19,262 nucleotides of DNA from Methylophilaceae bacterium UBA7525 (GCA_002479405.1 DLMX01000002.1:41308-60569), one strand, 5' to 3'. Counted from the first letter of the stretch, positions 8,082-16,087 are shown. Program-made: numbers and translations. Notes: generated from the letters alone by a model not told the origin.

Positions 8082-8204
8082 TTGAGTGGAACACGCGAGC
8101 GATGGTTTTATGTCAAGATGCCGGTTGATTTCGGTATGGCCGGAATACGTGAGCTGGCGGCAGACGAAAGAGGTAGTGTACGGCGAATAACTCACTCAAT
8201 TTAA
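8082..8204 (+). pseudogene. Remnant of a second DUF190 gene (C-terminal end)
   Basis: Read in frame from 8106, the sequence encodes FYVKMPVDFGMAG, closely matching FYVRTPVEFGMTG at the C-terminus of the DUF190 protein that opens the operon: 9 of 13 residues are identical and most others are conservative. Base changes fall mainly at third codon positions, so it looks like an old paralogue rather than a recent copy. The frame is open upstream but shows no other DUF190 motif and no proper start, and it runs on to a TAA at 8202. I read it as a truncated gene end. A chance or unrelated short open frame is the alternative. Confidence 0.45.
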
Positions 8205-8215
8205 TCAGGAACATC

Positions 8216-8410
8216 ATGAAAACAAGACTCACCGAATTACGAGCTTCCTTACAGGCCTTGAAGGAGGCTTCCATGTTCAGGAAGGCGGAGGCGGCTGAAG
8301 TCTCCTTGCTGGCGGCCCTGGCCTTGCTGGAGGAGATGGTGGCAGAAATAGAAAAGCTGAAGCGGGCGCAAGCCAGGGACAAGAAGGCGATTGAGGCCTT
8401 GAGCAAATAA
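8216..8410 (+). CDS. Small hypothetical coiled-coil protein
   Basis: A 64-residue protein I do not recognise. It is almost entirely predicted helix, rich in Ala, Glu, Lys and Leu, with heptad-like spacing of Leu and Ala (LTELRASLQALKEA, then LLAALALLEEMVAEIEKLK) that suggests a coiled coil or helical hairpin. There is no signal peptide or membrane segment. AGGAA at 8207-8211 lies a few bases before the ATG, and the yaeQ homologue follows after 13 bases, so the two are probably co-transcribed. Function is unknown. Confidence 0.65.
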   Translation: MKTRLTELRASLQALKEASMFRKAEAAEVSLLAALALLEEMVAEIEKLKRAQARDKKAIEALSK

Positions 8411-8423
8411 CGGGGAAGTATCC

Positions 8424-8978
8424 ATGGCAATCAAGGCAACCGTTTTCAAGGCCAATCTGCAGATCGCGGATATGGACCGGCATTATTATCAGGATCATGC
8501 GCTGACCATGGCGCAGCATCCTTCTGAGACCGATGAGCGCATGATGGTGCGGCTGCTGGCTTTCGCCTTGCATGCCGGAGAGTATCTGGAATTCGGTCAG
8601 GGCATGACCGATGATGATGAAGCGGATCTGTGGCAGCGTGATCTGACCGGGGCGATCGAGTTGTGGATCGATGTCGGCATCCCGGACGAACGTCTGATCC
8701 GGAAGGCTTGCGGCCGGGCCAGTCAGGTCATTGTTTACAGTTATGGCGGCCGTGTTGCGGAGATGTGGTTTGCCCAGAATAAATCGCAGTTTGAGCGTCA
8801 GAAGAACCTGACGGTGATCAATCTGCCGGAGGGGAGCACGGCTACACTGGCTGGTCTGACGCAGCGCACAATGAATTTGCAATGCACGATACAGGATGGC
8901 CAGGTCTGGCTCAGTGACGGCGAGCAGAGTGTGCAGGTGGAGCGTGAAGTGCTTAAATCTTTAACCACTGGACGCTGA
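8424..8978 (+). CDS. yaeQ: YaeQ family protein
   Basis: A 184-residue cytoplasmic protein of the YaeQ family. It opens with MAIKATVFKANLQIADMDRH, followed by ALTMAQHPSETDERMMVRLL and the long segment around LWIDVGIPDERLIRKACGRA. Known structures of the family show a fold related to PD-(D/E)XK nucleases, and the Escherichia coli protein was named as a suppressor of RfaH loss; its biochemical role is unsettled. The length equals that of family members. GGGGAAG a few bases ahead of the ATG is a clear ribosome-binding site. Confidence 0.93.
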   Translation: MAIKATVFKANLQIADMDRHYYQDHALTMAQHPSETDERMMVRLLAFALHAGEYLEFGQGMTDDDEADLWQRDLTGAIELWIDVGIPDERLIRKACGRASQVIVYSYGGRVAEMWFAQNKSQFERQKNLTVINLPEGSTATLAGLTQRTMNLQCTIQDGQVWLSDGEQSVQVEREVLKSLTTGR

Positions 8979-9016
8979 AGCCTGAACTCTCTGGAACTGT
9001 TCTCTGCCGACAGGTC

Positions 9017-9049
9017 GTTCAACTTTATTAATAAGTGGTTGTTTTGTTT
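9017..9049 (+). terminator. Weak terminator candidate after yaeQ
   Basis: A short AT-rich dyad (CAACTT...AAGTGGTTG) is followed by a T-rich run, TTTTGTTTT. The stem is short and has bulges, so termination would be inefficient. Read-through would be one way for the downstream cyclase gene to be transcribed across the inserted element. Confidence 0.2.
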
Positions 9050-9127
9050 TAGCTCAAGAATTAAGCTCAACTTAATATTGCGCGGATAGTCTTATGATTT
9101 GAATATGCGTTTCTGTCTATCCGAACC

Positions 9128-9133
9128 AGGGGG
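9128..9133 (+). promoter_or_regulatory. Stranded ribosome-binding site of the cyclase gene
   Basis: AGGGGG stands five bases before the left end of the inserted element. If the element and one TA are removed, the sequence becomes AGGGGGTTGGTTAATG, placing this Shine-Dalgarno sequence seven bases before the ATG of the GGDEF gene at 9436. In the present sequence it is about 300 bases from that start codon. Confidence 0.6.
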
Positions 9134-9137
9134 TTGG

Positions 9138-9161
9138 TTAGGGCGTGTTCACACTAAATTC
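9138..9161 (+). repeat. Left terminal inverted repeat of the MITE-like element
   Basis: Twenty-four bases identical to the reverse complement of 9413-9436. The outermost T pairs with the A of the cyclase start codon and may match by chance if the target is the adjacent TA. Confidence 0.9.
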
Positions 9162-9412
9162 ATGTATGCGTTGTTTCAGGAAAGCGATGGATGCAAGGCG
9201 CGGAGCGCAGCGCAGTCAATGGTTATTGCATTGACAAGCTTCGCAACGCTGCAGACGCGCTTTCCTGAAACAACCCCTGCTTTTGTTTTTTGTTATCACG
9301 GGGACGGGGGCGGTTTGGGCGCCCTCCTTTGTCGCAAGCCGCTTGAAGTGGCCTGCAATTCAGCGCGTCTTGCTTCGTGGATGGCATCCCAAACCGCCCC
9401 CGTCGCAAACGC

Positions 9413-9436
9413 GAATTTAGTGTGAACACGCCCTAA
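9413..9436 (-). repeat. Right terminal inverted repeat of the MITE-like element
   Basis: Reverse complement of 9138-9161 without mismatch. Its last base is the A of the ATG that opens the GAF-PAS-GGDEF gene. Confidence 0.9.
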
Positions 9437-10881
9437 TGAATGACAGCTGGAAAGAAAAAGAAGTAAAGCGCCTGCAGGCTGTGCGTGAGCTTGAGATTCT
9501 GGATACTGCGCCTGAGACGGATTTTGACGATATCGTCAGGCTGGCGACCATGATATTCAAGGTGCCGATTTCCACAGTCACCATACTCGATGCGCACCGG
9601 CAGTGGTTCAAGGCTGCTGTTGGACTGGATGTAAACGAGACGGCGCGCGATATTTCCTTTTGCACGCATGCGATCGAGCAGACGGATCCGTTGATCATCG
9701 AGGATGCGAAAAAGGATAAACGTTTCGCCAAAAATCCGCTGGTGGTGGATTCACCCCATCTGGGCTTTTATGCCGGGGTGCCGCTGCTGAATTCCGAGAA
9801 TCTTGCGATTGGCACTTTTTGTATCATGGACAGGATGTCCAAGGTGTTGACGGATGAGGAGATCGATATCCTCAAGATCCTTGCCAATCAGGTGATGGCG
9901 CTGCTGGAACTGCGTCATGAACGTAACTGGCTTAAGCAGTTGTTGGCTGAGCTGGACCGTATCTACAAGACCTTGCGCGACAGTGAACAGCGTTGGAGCT
10001 TTGCACTGGAGGGCGCGGGGGATGGCGTCTGGGACTGGAAAGTCGGCACTGACGAGGTGTTTTTCAGCAAGCGCTGGAAAGCCATGCTGGGTTATGAAGA
10101 GAATGAGTTCCCCAATCATTATGCGTCATGGCGTGCCATCGTGCATCCGGAAGACATTGAGCAGACACTGGCCAGATTGCAGGAGCATCTCGACGGTAAA
10201 TCCGAGAGTTTCCGTATTGAATATCGCGTTCGCTGCAAGGATGGCAGCTGGTTGTGGGTGCTGGCCAGAGGTCTGGTCGTCGAGCGTGACAATGCAGGCA
10301 AGCCGATTCGCATGGTGGGTACGCATACCGATATTTCCAAGCGTAAAGAGGCGGAAGAGCTGATCTGGCGTCAAGCCAATTTCGACACGCTGACAGGTTT
10401 ACCGAACCGCAGGATGTTCTTTGACCGCATGTCTCAGGAGATCAAGCGGGCCACGCGTGCACGGCAATTGTTTGCTGTGCTGTTTGTCGACCTGGATGGC
10501 TTCAAGGAGATCAACGACGCGCTGGGACACCAGGCCGGAGACGATCTGCTGGTGGATGTCAGTAACAGACTTGGCAACTGCATTCGTAAATCCGATACCT
10601 TGGCCCGGTTGGGCGGTGATGAGTTCATCATCATTCTCAGTGCCCTGGAGGAGCAGTCCAGTGTCGAAACAATTGCCGACAAGATACTGAAGGTGATGAA
10701 CAAGCCTTTCGAACTTGACGGGCGGCAAGCCCAGATCACGGCCAGCATCGGTATTGCCATTTTTCCCTTGCATGGATTGGATGGCGATAGCCTGATCAGC
10801 CATGCTGATACGGCAATGTACGATGCCAAGGACATCGGCAAGAACTGCTGGGTGATGTACGAGCCCGCGCCGGGCGAATAG
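9436..10881 (+). CDS. GAF-PAS-GGDEF diguanylate cyclase
   Basis: A 481-residue cytoplasmic sensor enzyme that makes c-di-GMP. Residues 18-160 form a GAF domain of the type that opens with RLQAVRELEILDTAPETDFD and includes FCTHAI and FYAGVPLL. Residues 185-305 form a PAS fold with its PAC end (FRIEYRVRCKDGSWLWVLARG, then GTHTDISKRK). Residues 312-475 are the GGDEF domain, with DTLTGLPNRR, the intact GGDEF signature at 393-397 and an RKSD product-inhibition site at 384-387. No membrane helix or EAL domain is present. The GAF start is complete, so the ATG at 9436 is most likely native. Its upstream region, however, has been replaced by the inserted element and no Shine-Dalgarno sequence lies directly ahead. 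The protein appears intact; expression may be altered. Confidence 0.93.
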   Translation: MNDSWKEKEVKRLQAVRELEILDTAPETDFDDIVRLATMIFKVPISTVTILDAHRQWFKAAVGLDVNETARDISFCTHAIEQTDPLIIEDAKKDKRFAKNPLVVDSPHLGFYAGVPLLNSENLAIGTFCIMDRMSKVLTDEEIDILKILANQVMALLELRHERNWLKQLLAELDRIYKTLRDSEQRWSFALEGAGDGVWDWKVGTDEVFFSKRWKAMLGYEENEFPNHYASWRAIVHPEDIEQTLARLQEHLDGKSESFRIEYRVRCKDGSWLWVLARGLVVERDNAGKPIRMVGTHTDISKRKEAEELIWRQANFDTLTGLPNRRMFFDRMSQEIKRATRARQLFAVLFVDLDGFKEINDALGHQAGDDLLVDVSNRLGNCIRKSDTLARLGGDEFIIILSALEEQSSVETIADKILKVMNKPFELDGRQAQITASIGIAIFPLHGLDGDSLISHADTAMYDAKDIGKNCWVMYEPAPGE

Positions 10882-10917
10882 GCGTATCAGCAGTTTTCCG
10901 GAATTGCGGGTGGCTTC

Positions 10918-11850
10918 TCAGTTGTTCCCGGTCTGGTCGGGCTGGGAATTCTCCTGGCGTTTGATGTTGAGTGCCGGAGCCGTACCGTCCTTGTTCTGAC
11001 CAGGATAGACAGTCAGGTGCGGATAGGGGATTTCGATGCCGCGTTTGTCGAACTCGGCCTTGATGCGTTTGAGGAATTCGCGTCTGACGCCCCATTGTTC
11101 CAGCGCCTGAACCTTGAAGCGGCAGCGGATGGTCACGGCTGAATCGCCAAGTCTGTCGACGCCGGCCATTTCCATATTGTCCAGAATCTTGAACTGGAAT
11201 TCGTCATCGGTGCGCATGTCTTCGCCCACCTCGTGCATGATCTGCATTACTTCATCGACGTTCTCGCGGTAGGCGACGCCGACATCGATCACGGATTGGG
11301 CAAAGCCGCGGCTCATGTTGGTGACTGTGGTGATGGTGCCATTGGGTACGTAATGTACGTTACCGTCGTAATCGCGCATCTTGATGTGGCGCAGCGTCAC
11401 TTCCTCTACAAATCCGCCCTTGCCGCCGGCTTCGACCACATCGCCCTGACGGATCTGGTTTTCCAGCAGGATGAAGAAGCCGTTGAAATAGTCCTTGATC
11501 AGGCTCTGCGCACCGAAACCGACGGCGACGCCGACGACACCTGCAGCGGCGAGGATGGGCGCGATCGAGATGCCGAGTTCATGCAGTATTTCGACGATGG
11601 CGATGACGGCGATGAGGATAGTGGCGATATAACGGAATACCCGGCCCAGCGTGTCGATGCGCTTCAGTTCTTCAGCATCGCCGTCGGCGCGGACTTTCAG
11701 ATGTTGCTTCAGCTTGATGATGAGTTTACTGCTGACCTTCATCAGGATGGCGGCGATGATCATGATCAGCAAGATGCGCAGCATGGTCTTGATCAGTGAC
11801 CATAGGGCCTGCGGGTCGCTCAAACCGAAAGTGACGAGTAGGTTTTCCAT
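10918..11850 (-). CDS. Small-conductance mechanosensitive channel (MscS family)
   Basis: A 310-residue inner-membrane channel that opens on membrane tension to release small solutes after osmotic downshock. Helices are seen at about residues 17-40 and 70-92. The pore helix TM3 follows at 96-130 with the Gly/Ala-rich AAAGVVGVAVGFGAQSLIKD and NGFFILLENQ segments diagnostic of MscS. The beta domain follows (GDVVE, VEEVTLRHIKMRDYDG, VPNGTI) and then the alpha-beta domain. The C-terminal tail is hydrophilic. AGGAG five bases before the ATG supports the start. It lies 47 bases after the amylosucrase gene on the same strand, so it is probably the last gene of the sucrose operon. It converges on the cyclase gene with 36 bases between the stops. 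Confidence 0.93.
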   Translation of the reverse strand: MENLLVTFGLSDPQALWSLIKTMLRILLIMIIAAILMKVSSKLIIKLKQHLKVRADGDAEELKRIDTLGRVFRYIATILIAVIAIVEILHELGISIAPILAAAGVVGVAVGFGAQSLIKDYFNGFFILLENQIRQGDVVEAGGKGGFVEEVTLRHIKMRDYDGNVHYVPNGTITTVTNMSRGFAQSVIDVGVAYRENVDEVMQIMHEVGEDMRTDDEFQFKILDNMEMAGVDRLGDSAVTIRCRFKVQALEQWGVRREFLKRIKAEFDKRGIEIPYPHLTVYPGQNKDGTAPALNIKRQENSQPDQTGNN

Positions 11851-11897
11851 GAGTACTCCTGTTGCGAGATTGGATGACTGGTTGCTGACTGCCGGAA

Positions 11898-13850
11898 TCA
11901 GGTCTGCAGCCAGTAGAAGCTGAGCGCCGGAATTTCCAGTTGTTGGCAGTCGATGCTGATCTCATTGCCGCTGTAGAGATCCCTGACTTGGCGATGCTGG
12001 AAAAAACCGCGTTTGCACAGGTCGGTGATGTCCAGATTTTGCGGACGATTGTCGAAATTGCAGATCACTAGCACACGGGATTGCGTGTTGATGTAGTCGA
12101 AACGCGAAAAAACGAACAGATGCGGATTATCCGTATCCAGCAGTTCGCGATTGTTGTGATCGGCGAATGCAGGGATTTCCTTGCGCACGGCAATCATCTT
12201 TTTCAGAGCAATGAAGATGCGGTTTTCAATGGTGCCATATGTGTTTCTGCGGGCAGCCTTGGTCCAGTTCAGCTTGGGCCGGTGGACCCAGCGGGTGTCG
12301 TGCTGTTTGTGTTCATCTTCCAGATAGGAAATGTCATTCAGCGTGCCGATGGCATCGCCGTAATAGAGCAGCGGGATGCCGCCGAAGGACATGATGGCGT
12401 TGTGTAGCAGCAGGATGGTGTCGATCGCCTCCTGGATGGCGACCGGGTCATTGTTCTCGATGGCGGATTCAAGTCCGGCCAGTGAGGCCAACGAACCGGC
12501 AATGCGGGCATCGCCGTTCTTCTTGTTGATGCCGAAGGCGACACCGCGGGCGGGCGAAACCTTGTGATGGCCGGTGTAGTAGTCGACCAGGAATTTGCGG
12601 TGCAGCCTGGGGTCGTAGCCCGCCAGGCGGATGTCGTTGTCGTCGAATCCCAGACCGATATCGTCATGGCAGCGCACGTAGTTGAGCCAGGTTGCACGTT
12701 CCAGTTTGTCCGGAATGCTCTTGATGCCGAGATTGAGCAGACCGGCCTTTTTGGTGGCGACGGCGTCCCACAGCAGCGCCATGAAGGTGGCGTTGTAGGC
12801 AATCTCGCACTCCTTGGCATTGATGGCGTCTTCGCCGAAATACTTGATGACCTCGACCGGCGCAACAATGGCCTCGGCGATGAACAGCACGCCGGGTGCC
12901 GTCACTTGGCAGCAGTCTTTCATCAGTTGCAGGATCAGGTGGGCTTCGCGTTCGTTCTGGCAGGTGCTACCGATCTTTTTCCAGAGAAAAGCGACGGCAT
13001 CCAGCCGGATGATGTCGGCCCCATGATTGGCCCAGTGCAGGATGATTTCGACCATCTCGATGAGCACGGCGGGATTGCTGTAGTTGAGGTCCCACTGGTA
13101 GTCGTTGAAGACCGTCATCACCCATTTGCCCATCTTCTCGTCCCAGGTGAAGTTGCCGGGCGAGGTTTCGGGAAAGACCTCGGGCATGGTCTCTTCATAC
13201 ATGTCCGGCAGCTCGCGGTTGTCGAACACGTGATAGTAATCCTGATAGGTCTTGTCGCCTTCGCGCGCTTTCACGGCCCATTCATGTTCGTTGGAGGTGT
13301 GGTTGACCACTACATCCAGCGCCAGCAGCATGTCGCGTTTCTTCATGTTCTTGACCAGGCTGTCGAGCTCACGCGTGGTGCCGACTTCCGGGTTGATCTT
13401 TTTGAAGTCGCGCACGGCATAGCCGCCGTCACTCTTGCCTTTCGGGCAGTCCAGAATCGGCATGACGTGCAGCAGGTTGATGCCGAGATCCTGCAGATAA
13501 CCCAGGTGTTTCTGCAGCCCGGCCAGATCACCGGCGAATTCCTTGCAGTAGAGCGCGTAGCCGACCCATTTCTGGCTGAGAAACCAGTTGTGATCCTTTT
13601 CCCGCGCCAGATCAAGCTTGCGTAATTGTTGCGGGCGCTTGATATAGGCGCAGGTGAGGCTGGTGACCAGCCGCTGCATCTGTTGTTTGAAGTCGGGCCG
13701 GTGGCCGTAAAGCTGGTGGAACAACGAATAGATGGCGTAGAAGTTCGCCCCGAGCCGGATATAGAAATGTTGCAGGTTCTTGTCCTTGATGTCGCGTTCC
13801 AGCTTGATCAGGATGTCATTCAGCAGGGAGTGTGAAACCTGTTCATACAT
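11898..13850 (-). CDS. ams: Amylosucrase (glycoside hydrolase family 13)
   Basis: A 650-residue enzyme of the amylosucrase type, which splits sucrose and adds the glucose to an alpha-1,4-glucan, releasing fructose. An alpha-helical N-domain (1-90) precedes the GH13 barrel. Conserved regions are LLALDVVVNHT (Asp179), IRLDAVAF with nucleophile Asp284, LFIAEAI with acid/base Glu326, and VRCHDDIGL with His395-Asp396-Asp397; these nearly coincide with positions in the Neisseria enzyme. GTLNDISYL and DTRWVHRP near 502-524 are typical of amylosucrases rather than sucrose hydrolases with other folds. GGAGGAG seven bases ahead fixes the ATG at 13850. A longer frame from 13937 would run deep into the upstream gene. 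The start overlaps the end of the sucrose-phosphate synthase gene by eight bases. Strict hydrolase activity cannot be excluded. Confidence 0.92.
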   Translation of the reverse strand: MYEQVSHSLLNDILIKLERDIKDKNLQHFYIRLGANFYAIYSLFHQLYGHRPDFKQQMQRLVTSLTCAYIKRPQQLRKLDLAREKDHNWFLSQKWVGYALYCKEFAGDLAGLQKHLGYLQDLGINLLHVMPILDCPKGKSDGGYAVRDFKKINPEVGTTRELDSLVKNMKKRDMLLALDVVVNHTSNEHEWAVKAREGDKTYQDYYHVFDNRELPDMYEETMPEVFPETSPGNFTWDEKMGKWVMTVFNDYQWDLNYSNPAVLIEMVEIILHWANHGADIIRLDAVAFLWKKIGSTCQNEREAHLILQLMKDCCQVTAPGVLFIAEAIVAPVEVIKYFGEDAINAKECEIAYNATFMALLWDAVATKKAGLLNLGIKSIPDKLERATWLNYVRCHDDIGLGFDDNDIRLAGYDPRLHRKFLVDYYTGHHKVSPARGVAFGINKKNGDARIAGSLASLAGLESAIENNDPVAIQEAIDTILLLHNAIMSFGGIPLLYYGDAIGTLNDISYLEDEHKQHDTRWVHRPKLNWTKAARRNTYGTIENRIFIALKKMIAVRKEIPAFADHNNRELLDTDNPHLFVFSRFDYINTQSRVLVICNFDNRPQNLDITDLCKRGFFQHRQVRDLYSGNEISIDCQQLEIPALSFYWLQT

Positions 13851-16050
13851 GCGAGAACTCCTCCATTGCGGAAACCTGGGATTCTGTATCGATACCCATT
13901 CCATAGTGCTGGATACCTTCAATGATGCCTGCAGCATTGTGACCTTGTGCGAAGTAGATCTGTTCCTGGTCGCGCAAAACTGCCAGTTCCGGACTGTGAT
14001 TGCCGACGACGATGGCGTGCGTGTCGCCGACCAGCATCTCTATGTCATTGCCGGAATCTCCTGCGACCAGGAAGTTCTCCAGCGGCAAGCCCCATTTATA
14101 GGCCAGGTAACGGATGGCATGACCTTTGGAAGCGCGCACCGGCAGCACGTCAAGAAACTCCTCATGCGAATAGATCAGTTGTGCGTGCAGTTTCAGATCA
14201 TGCAGATATTCATAGAGCTCGTTAAGGGGCGGCATGCTGTCCGGTGTAGCCAGATAACTCAGCTTGAATTCGCGTTGGTTCTCGGGCGCCTGCAGCTTGA
14301 GTCCAGGAAATCTGGCCAGCGCTTCGGCCAGCGCGTCGCGCCGCCACTGGTGACGAATGTGCGCGGTCCAGCCGAGATCGGGCACCAGTTTCTTGCCGTA
14401 ATGGATCTCCGAGCCGACCGAGGTGATCAGCACATCCGGGATATTGACCTGGTTTTTCTCGAGGATGGCGACCGCGCTTTCGATCGTGCGACCGGTGGCG
14501 ATGCCGAATGCCAGCTTGCTGCGTTGCGTTTTCAACCAGGCTGTCAGTTGCTTCAGCGAACGTCGATCGCCGAGCAGGGTGTTGTCGATGTCGCTGATGA
14601 GTGCCTTTTTCACCAGTGGCATATAGGATTTTTCGCCATGCTGGATAATCGCGTGCTGACGACGCAGGCGCTTCTTGTCGCGACGCAGCAGCCTGCGGAT
14701 TTCCTTCATGTATTTTTCGACATGGGCTGCCCAGCTGTAATGCCGCCAGACGCCGGCGATGCCGTTATTGGCCCATTGGCGCCAGCGTTTCCTGTCCTGC
14801 AGAATATGCAGCAGGGCCTTGCCGATCTCATCGCTGTGCAGTGTGTCGACCACCAGCCCGTTGCGGCAGTTGGCGACAATGTCGCGCGGCCCGCCGTCAT
14901 CCGGTGCGACAAACGGCAGGCCGCTGGCGGCAGCCTCGATCAGCGTCAGGCCGAACGGTTCGGTAAATGCCGGGTTGACGAATACGCCACGGCGGCGGGC
15001 TGCCAGCCGGTAGAACTCGGGGACATCGTCCTGGCTGACATGCTTGGGCAGGGCGACCTTGCCCCATAGATCATAGCGGTCGGTATCGAACAGCAGTTCG
15101 CTCATGATCTTCTGCTCGGATTCCTCCAGTTCGCGGATATCGTTGCGGGTACCTGCGACGATCAGCAGGTTGGCGGCTTCCTGCAGTTCCGGATTCTGTC
15201 CATAGGCCTTGACCAGACCCTTGATGTTTTTTCTGGCATCCGGCCGGCTGATGGAAAATATCAGCGGTTTTTCCGGCTCAGCGAGGTATTTGTCCACCAG
15301 CTGTTGTGTCGCAGGCTCGATCTTTTTTCGCAATGGCGGCGAGAAGCGCGAGGTGTCCGTGCCAGGCGGTATGACGCGGAAGCGCGAATGATTGAAGTTG
15401 GTATAGAGGCCGTACTGCTGATCGACCTCCTGCTGTGTGCTGGTGACGATGAGTGAAGCATTCTTGATGATTTCTTCTTCGGCATTGATGCGGCGCTCGA
15501 AATTGAACTGCTTTTCCAGCACATGTGCCTTGCGTCCGCTCGCCAGCATGCGTTCCAGTTTGGGGCGGCCCAGTGAATGGCCGGTGTGCACCTGCGGGAT
15601 GCCGAGCAGCAGGGAAAGCTGCTGTCCGACATAGCCGGCATCGGCATAGTGGGTATGGATCAGGTCCGGCAGACGGCCCTGCTGACGCAGAAAGTGCAGG
15701 GATTTGTCGACGACCTGATTGAGGTGCGGCCACAATAGCTCCTTGCGCAAATAGCGTCTGGGGCCGCAGGGCAGGCGCACGATACGGGCGCCGTCACCGA
15801 GGTCTTCTTCTGGCCGGGCATAGTCGAGGCTGACATTCGGGTCTTCGATCAGACGTGTCAGCAGGTCGACCTTTTCCACTTCCTGGTGTCGGGCCAGGGC
15901 TTTACTTAGTTCGACGACATAAGTGGTTTGGCCTCCCGTGTCGGCATCGCGGCCAAGTTCCATGTCATGGCCGCGGATGAGGCCATGCATGCTGATCATC
16001 AGGATATAGATGGGGTTTTCGGATTTTTGCTGCTGATTTGTGTTTTGCAT
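13843..16050 (-). CDS. sps: Bifunctional sucrose-phosphate synthase/sucrose-phosphate phosphatase
   Basis: A 735-residue fusion that would make sucrose in one protein. Residues 12-455 are a GT4 glycosyltransferase: HGLIRG and ELGRDADTGGQT near the start, HTHYADAGYVG, HTGHSLGRPK, SRPDARKN at about 268, and the E-x7-E motif NPAFTEPFGLTLIEAA (Glu364, Glu372). It would join a nucleotide-glucose to fructose-6-phosphate. Residues 480-730 are a HAD phosphatase of the SPP type: DIDNTLL with Asp487 and Asp489, ATGR with Thr519, Lys642 in RASKGHA, and GDSGNDIEML with Asp665 and Asp669. All catalytic residues of both halves are present. The start is awkward: AGGAG lies about 17 bases before the ATG, with a stop codon between, so no upstream in-frame start exists. 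It follows fructokinase after 37 bases. Confidence 0.95.
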   Translation of the reverse strand: MQNTNQQQKSENPIYILMISMHGLIRGHDMELGRDADTGGQTTYVVELSKALARHQEVEKVDLLTRLIEDPNVSLDYARPEEDLGDGARIVRLPCGPRRYLRKELLWPHLNQVVDKSLHFLRQQGRLPDLIHTHYADAGYVGQQLSLLLGIPQVHTGHSLGRPKLERMLASGRKAHVLEKQFNFERRINAEEEIIKNASLIVTSTQQEVDQQYGLYTNFNHSRFRVIPPGTDTSRFSPPLRKKIEPATQQLVDKYLAEPEKPLIFSISRPDARKNIKGLVKAYGQNPELQEAANLLIVAGTRNDIRELEESEQKIMSELLFDTDRYDLWGKVALPKHVSQDDVPEFYRLAARRRGVFVNPAFTEPFGLTLIEAAASGLPFVAPDDGGPRDIVANCRNGLVVDTLHSDEIGKALLHILQDRKRWRQWANNGIAGVWRHYSWAAHVEKYMKEIRRLLRRDKKRLRRQHAIIQHGEKSYMPLVKKALISDIDNTLLGDRRSLKQLTAWLKTQRSKLAFGIATGRTIESAVAILEKNQVNIPDVLITSVGSEIHYGKKLVPDLGWTAHIRHQWRRDALAEALARFPGLKLQAPENQREFKLSYLATPDSMPPLNELYEYLHDLKLHAQLIYSHEEFLDVLPVRASKGHAIRYLAYKWGLPLENFLVAGDSGNDIEMLVGDTHAIVVGNHSPELAVLRDQEQIYFAQGHNAAGIIEGIQHYGMGIDTESQVSAMEEFSHV

Positions 16051-16087
16051 ATAAGGTTAAAGATTGCTCTCCTTTTTTAACGGCCTG

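Larger units (their letters stand above)
9138..9436. mobile_element. 299-bp MITE-like non-autonomous element with 24-bp terminal inverted repeats
   Basis: The ends, 9138-9161 and 9413-9436, are perfect inverted repeats of 24 bases starting TTAGGGCGTGTTCAC, with partial pairing continuing about nine bases further in. Inside are two more perfect inverted repeats: TTGTTTCAGGAAAGCG (9171-9186) with its complement at 9258-9273, which encloses GTCAATG/CATTGAC at 9215/9229; and GACGGGGGCGGTTTGGG (9303-9319) with its complement at 9388-9404. No credible coding sequence lies within, so it is non-autonomous. The TA just inside each end (9139-9140 and 9434-9435) suggests a TA target, as used by IS630/Tc1-mariner and some IS5 elements; the true repeat would then be 22 bases. 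The family of the transposase is not known. Confidence 0.8.

Noticed and set aside
7995..8195. Antisense open frames after the Mrp operon
   Set aside because: They lie opposite the DUF190-like remnant and the end of the last subunit, with no start signal or recognisable product.
9231..9236. A perfect TTGACA inside the element that could provide an outward promoter for the cyclase
   Set aside because: No acceptable -10 hexamer is found 15-19 bases downstream; it is part of the GTCAATG/CATTGAC hairpin.
9099..9429. Open frames on both strands across the inserted element (108 and 68 residues)
   Set aside because: They run through the inverted repeats, have low-complexity composition without any domain, and are better explained by the structured element itself.
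12564..13625. A 353-residue open frame antisense to amylosucrase, and similar long frames opposite sucrose-phosphate synthase
   Set aside because: They mirror highly conserved enzyme genes with a GC-rich third position; their translations are compositionally odd, without motifs or ribosome-binding sites.
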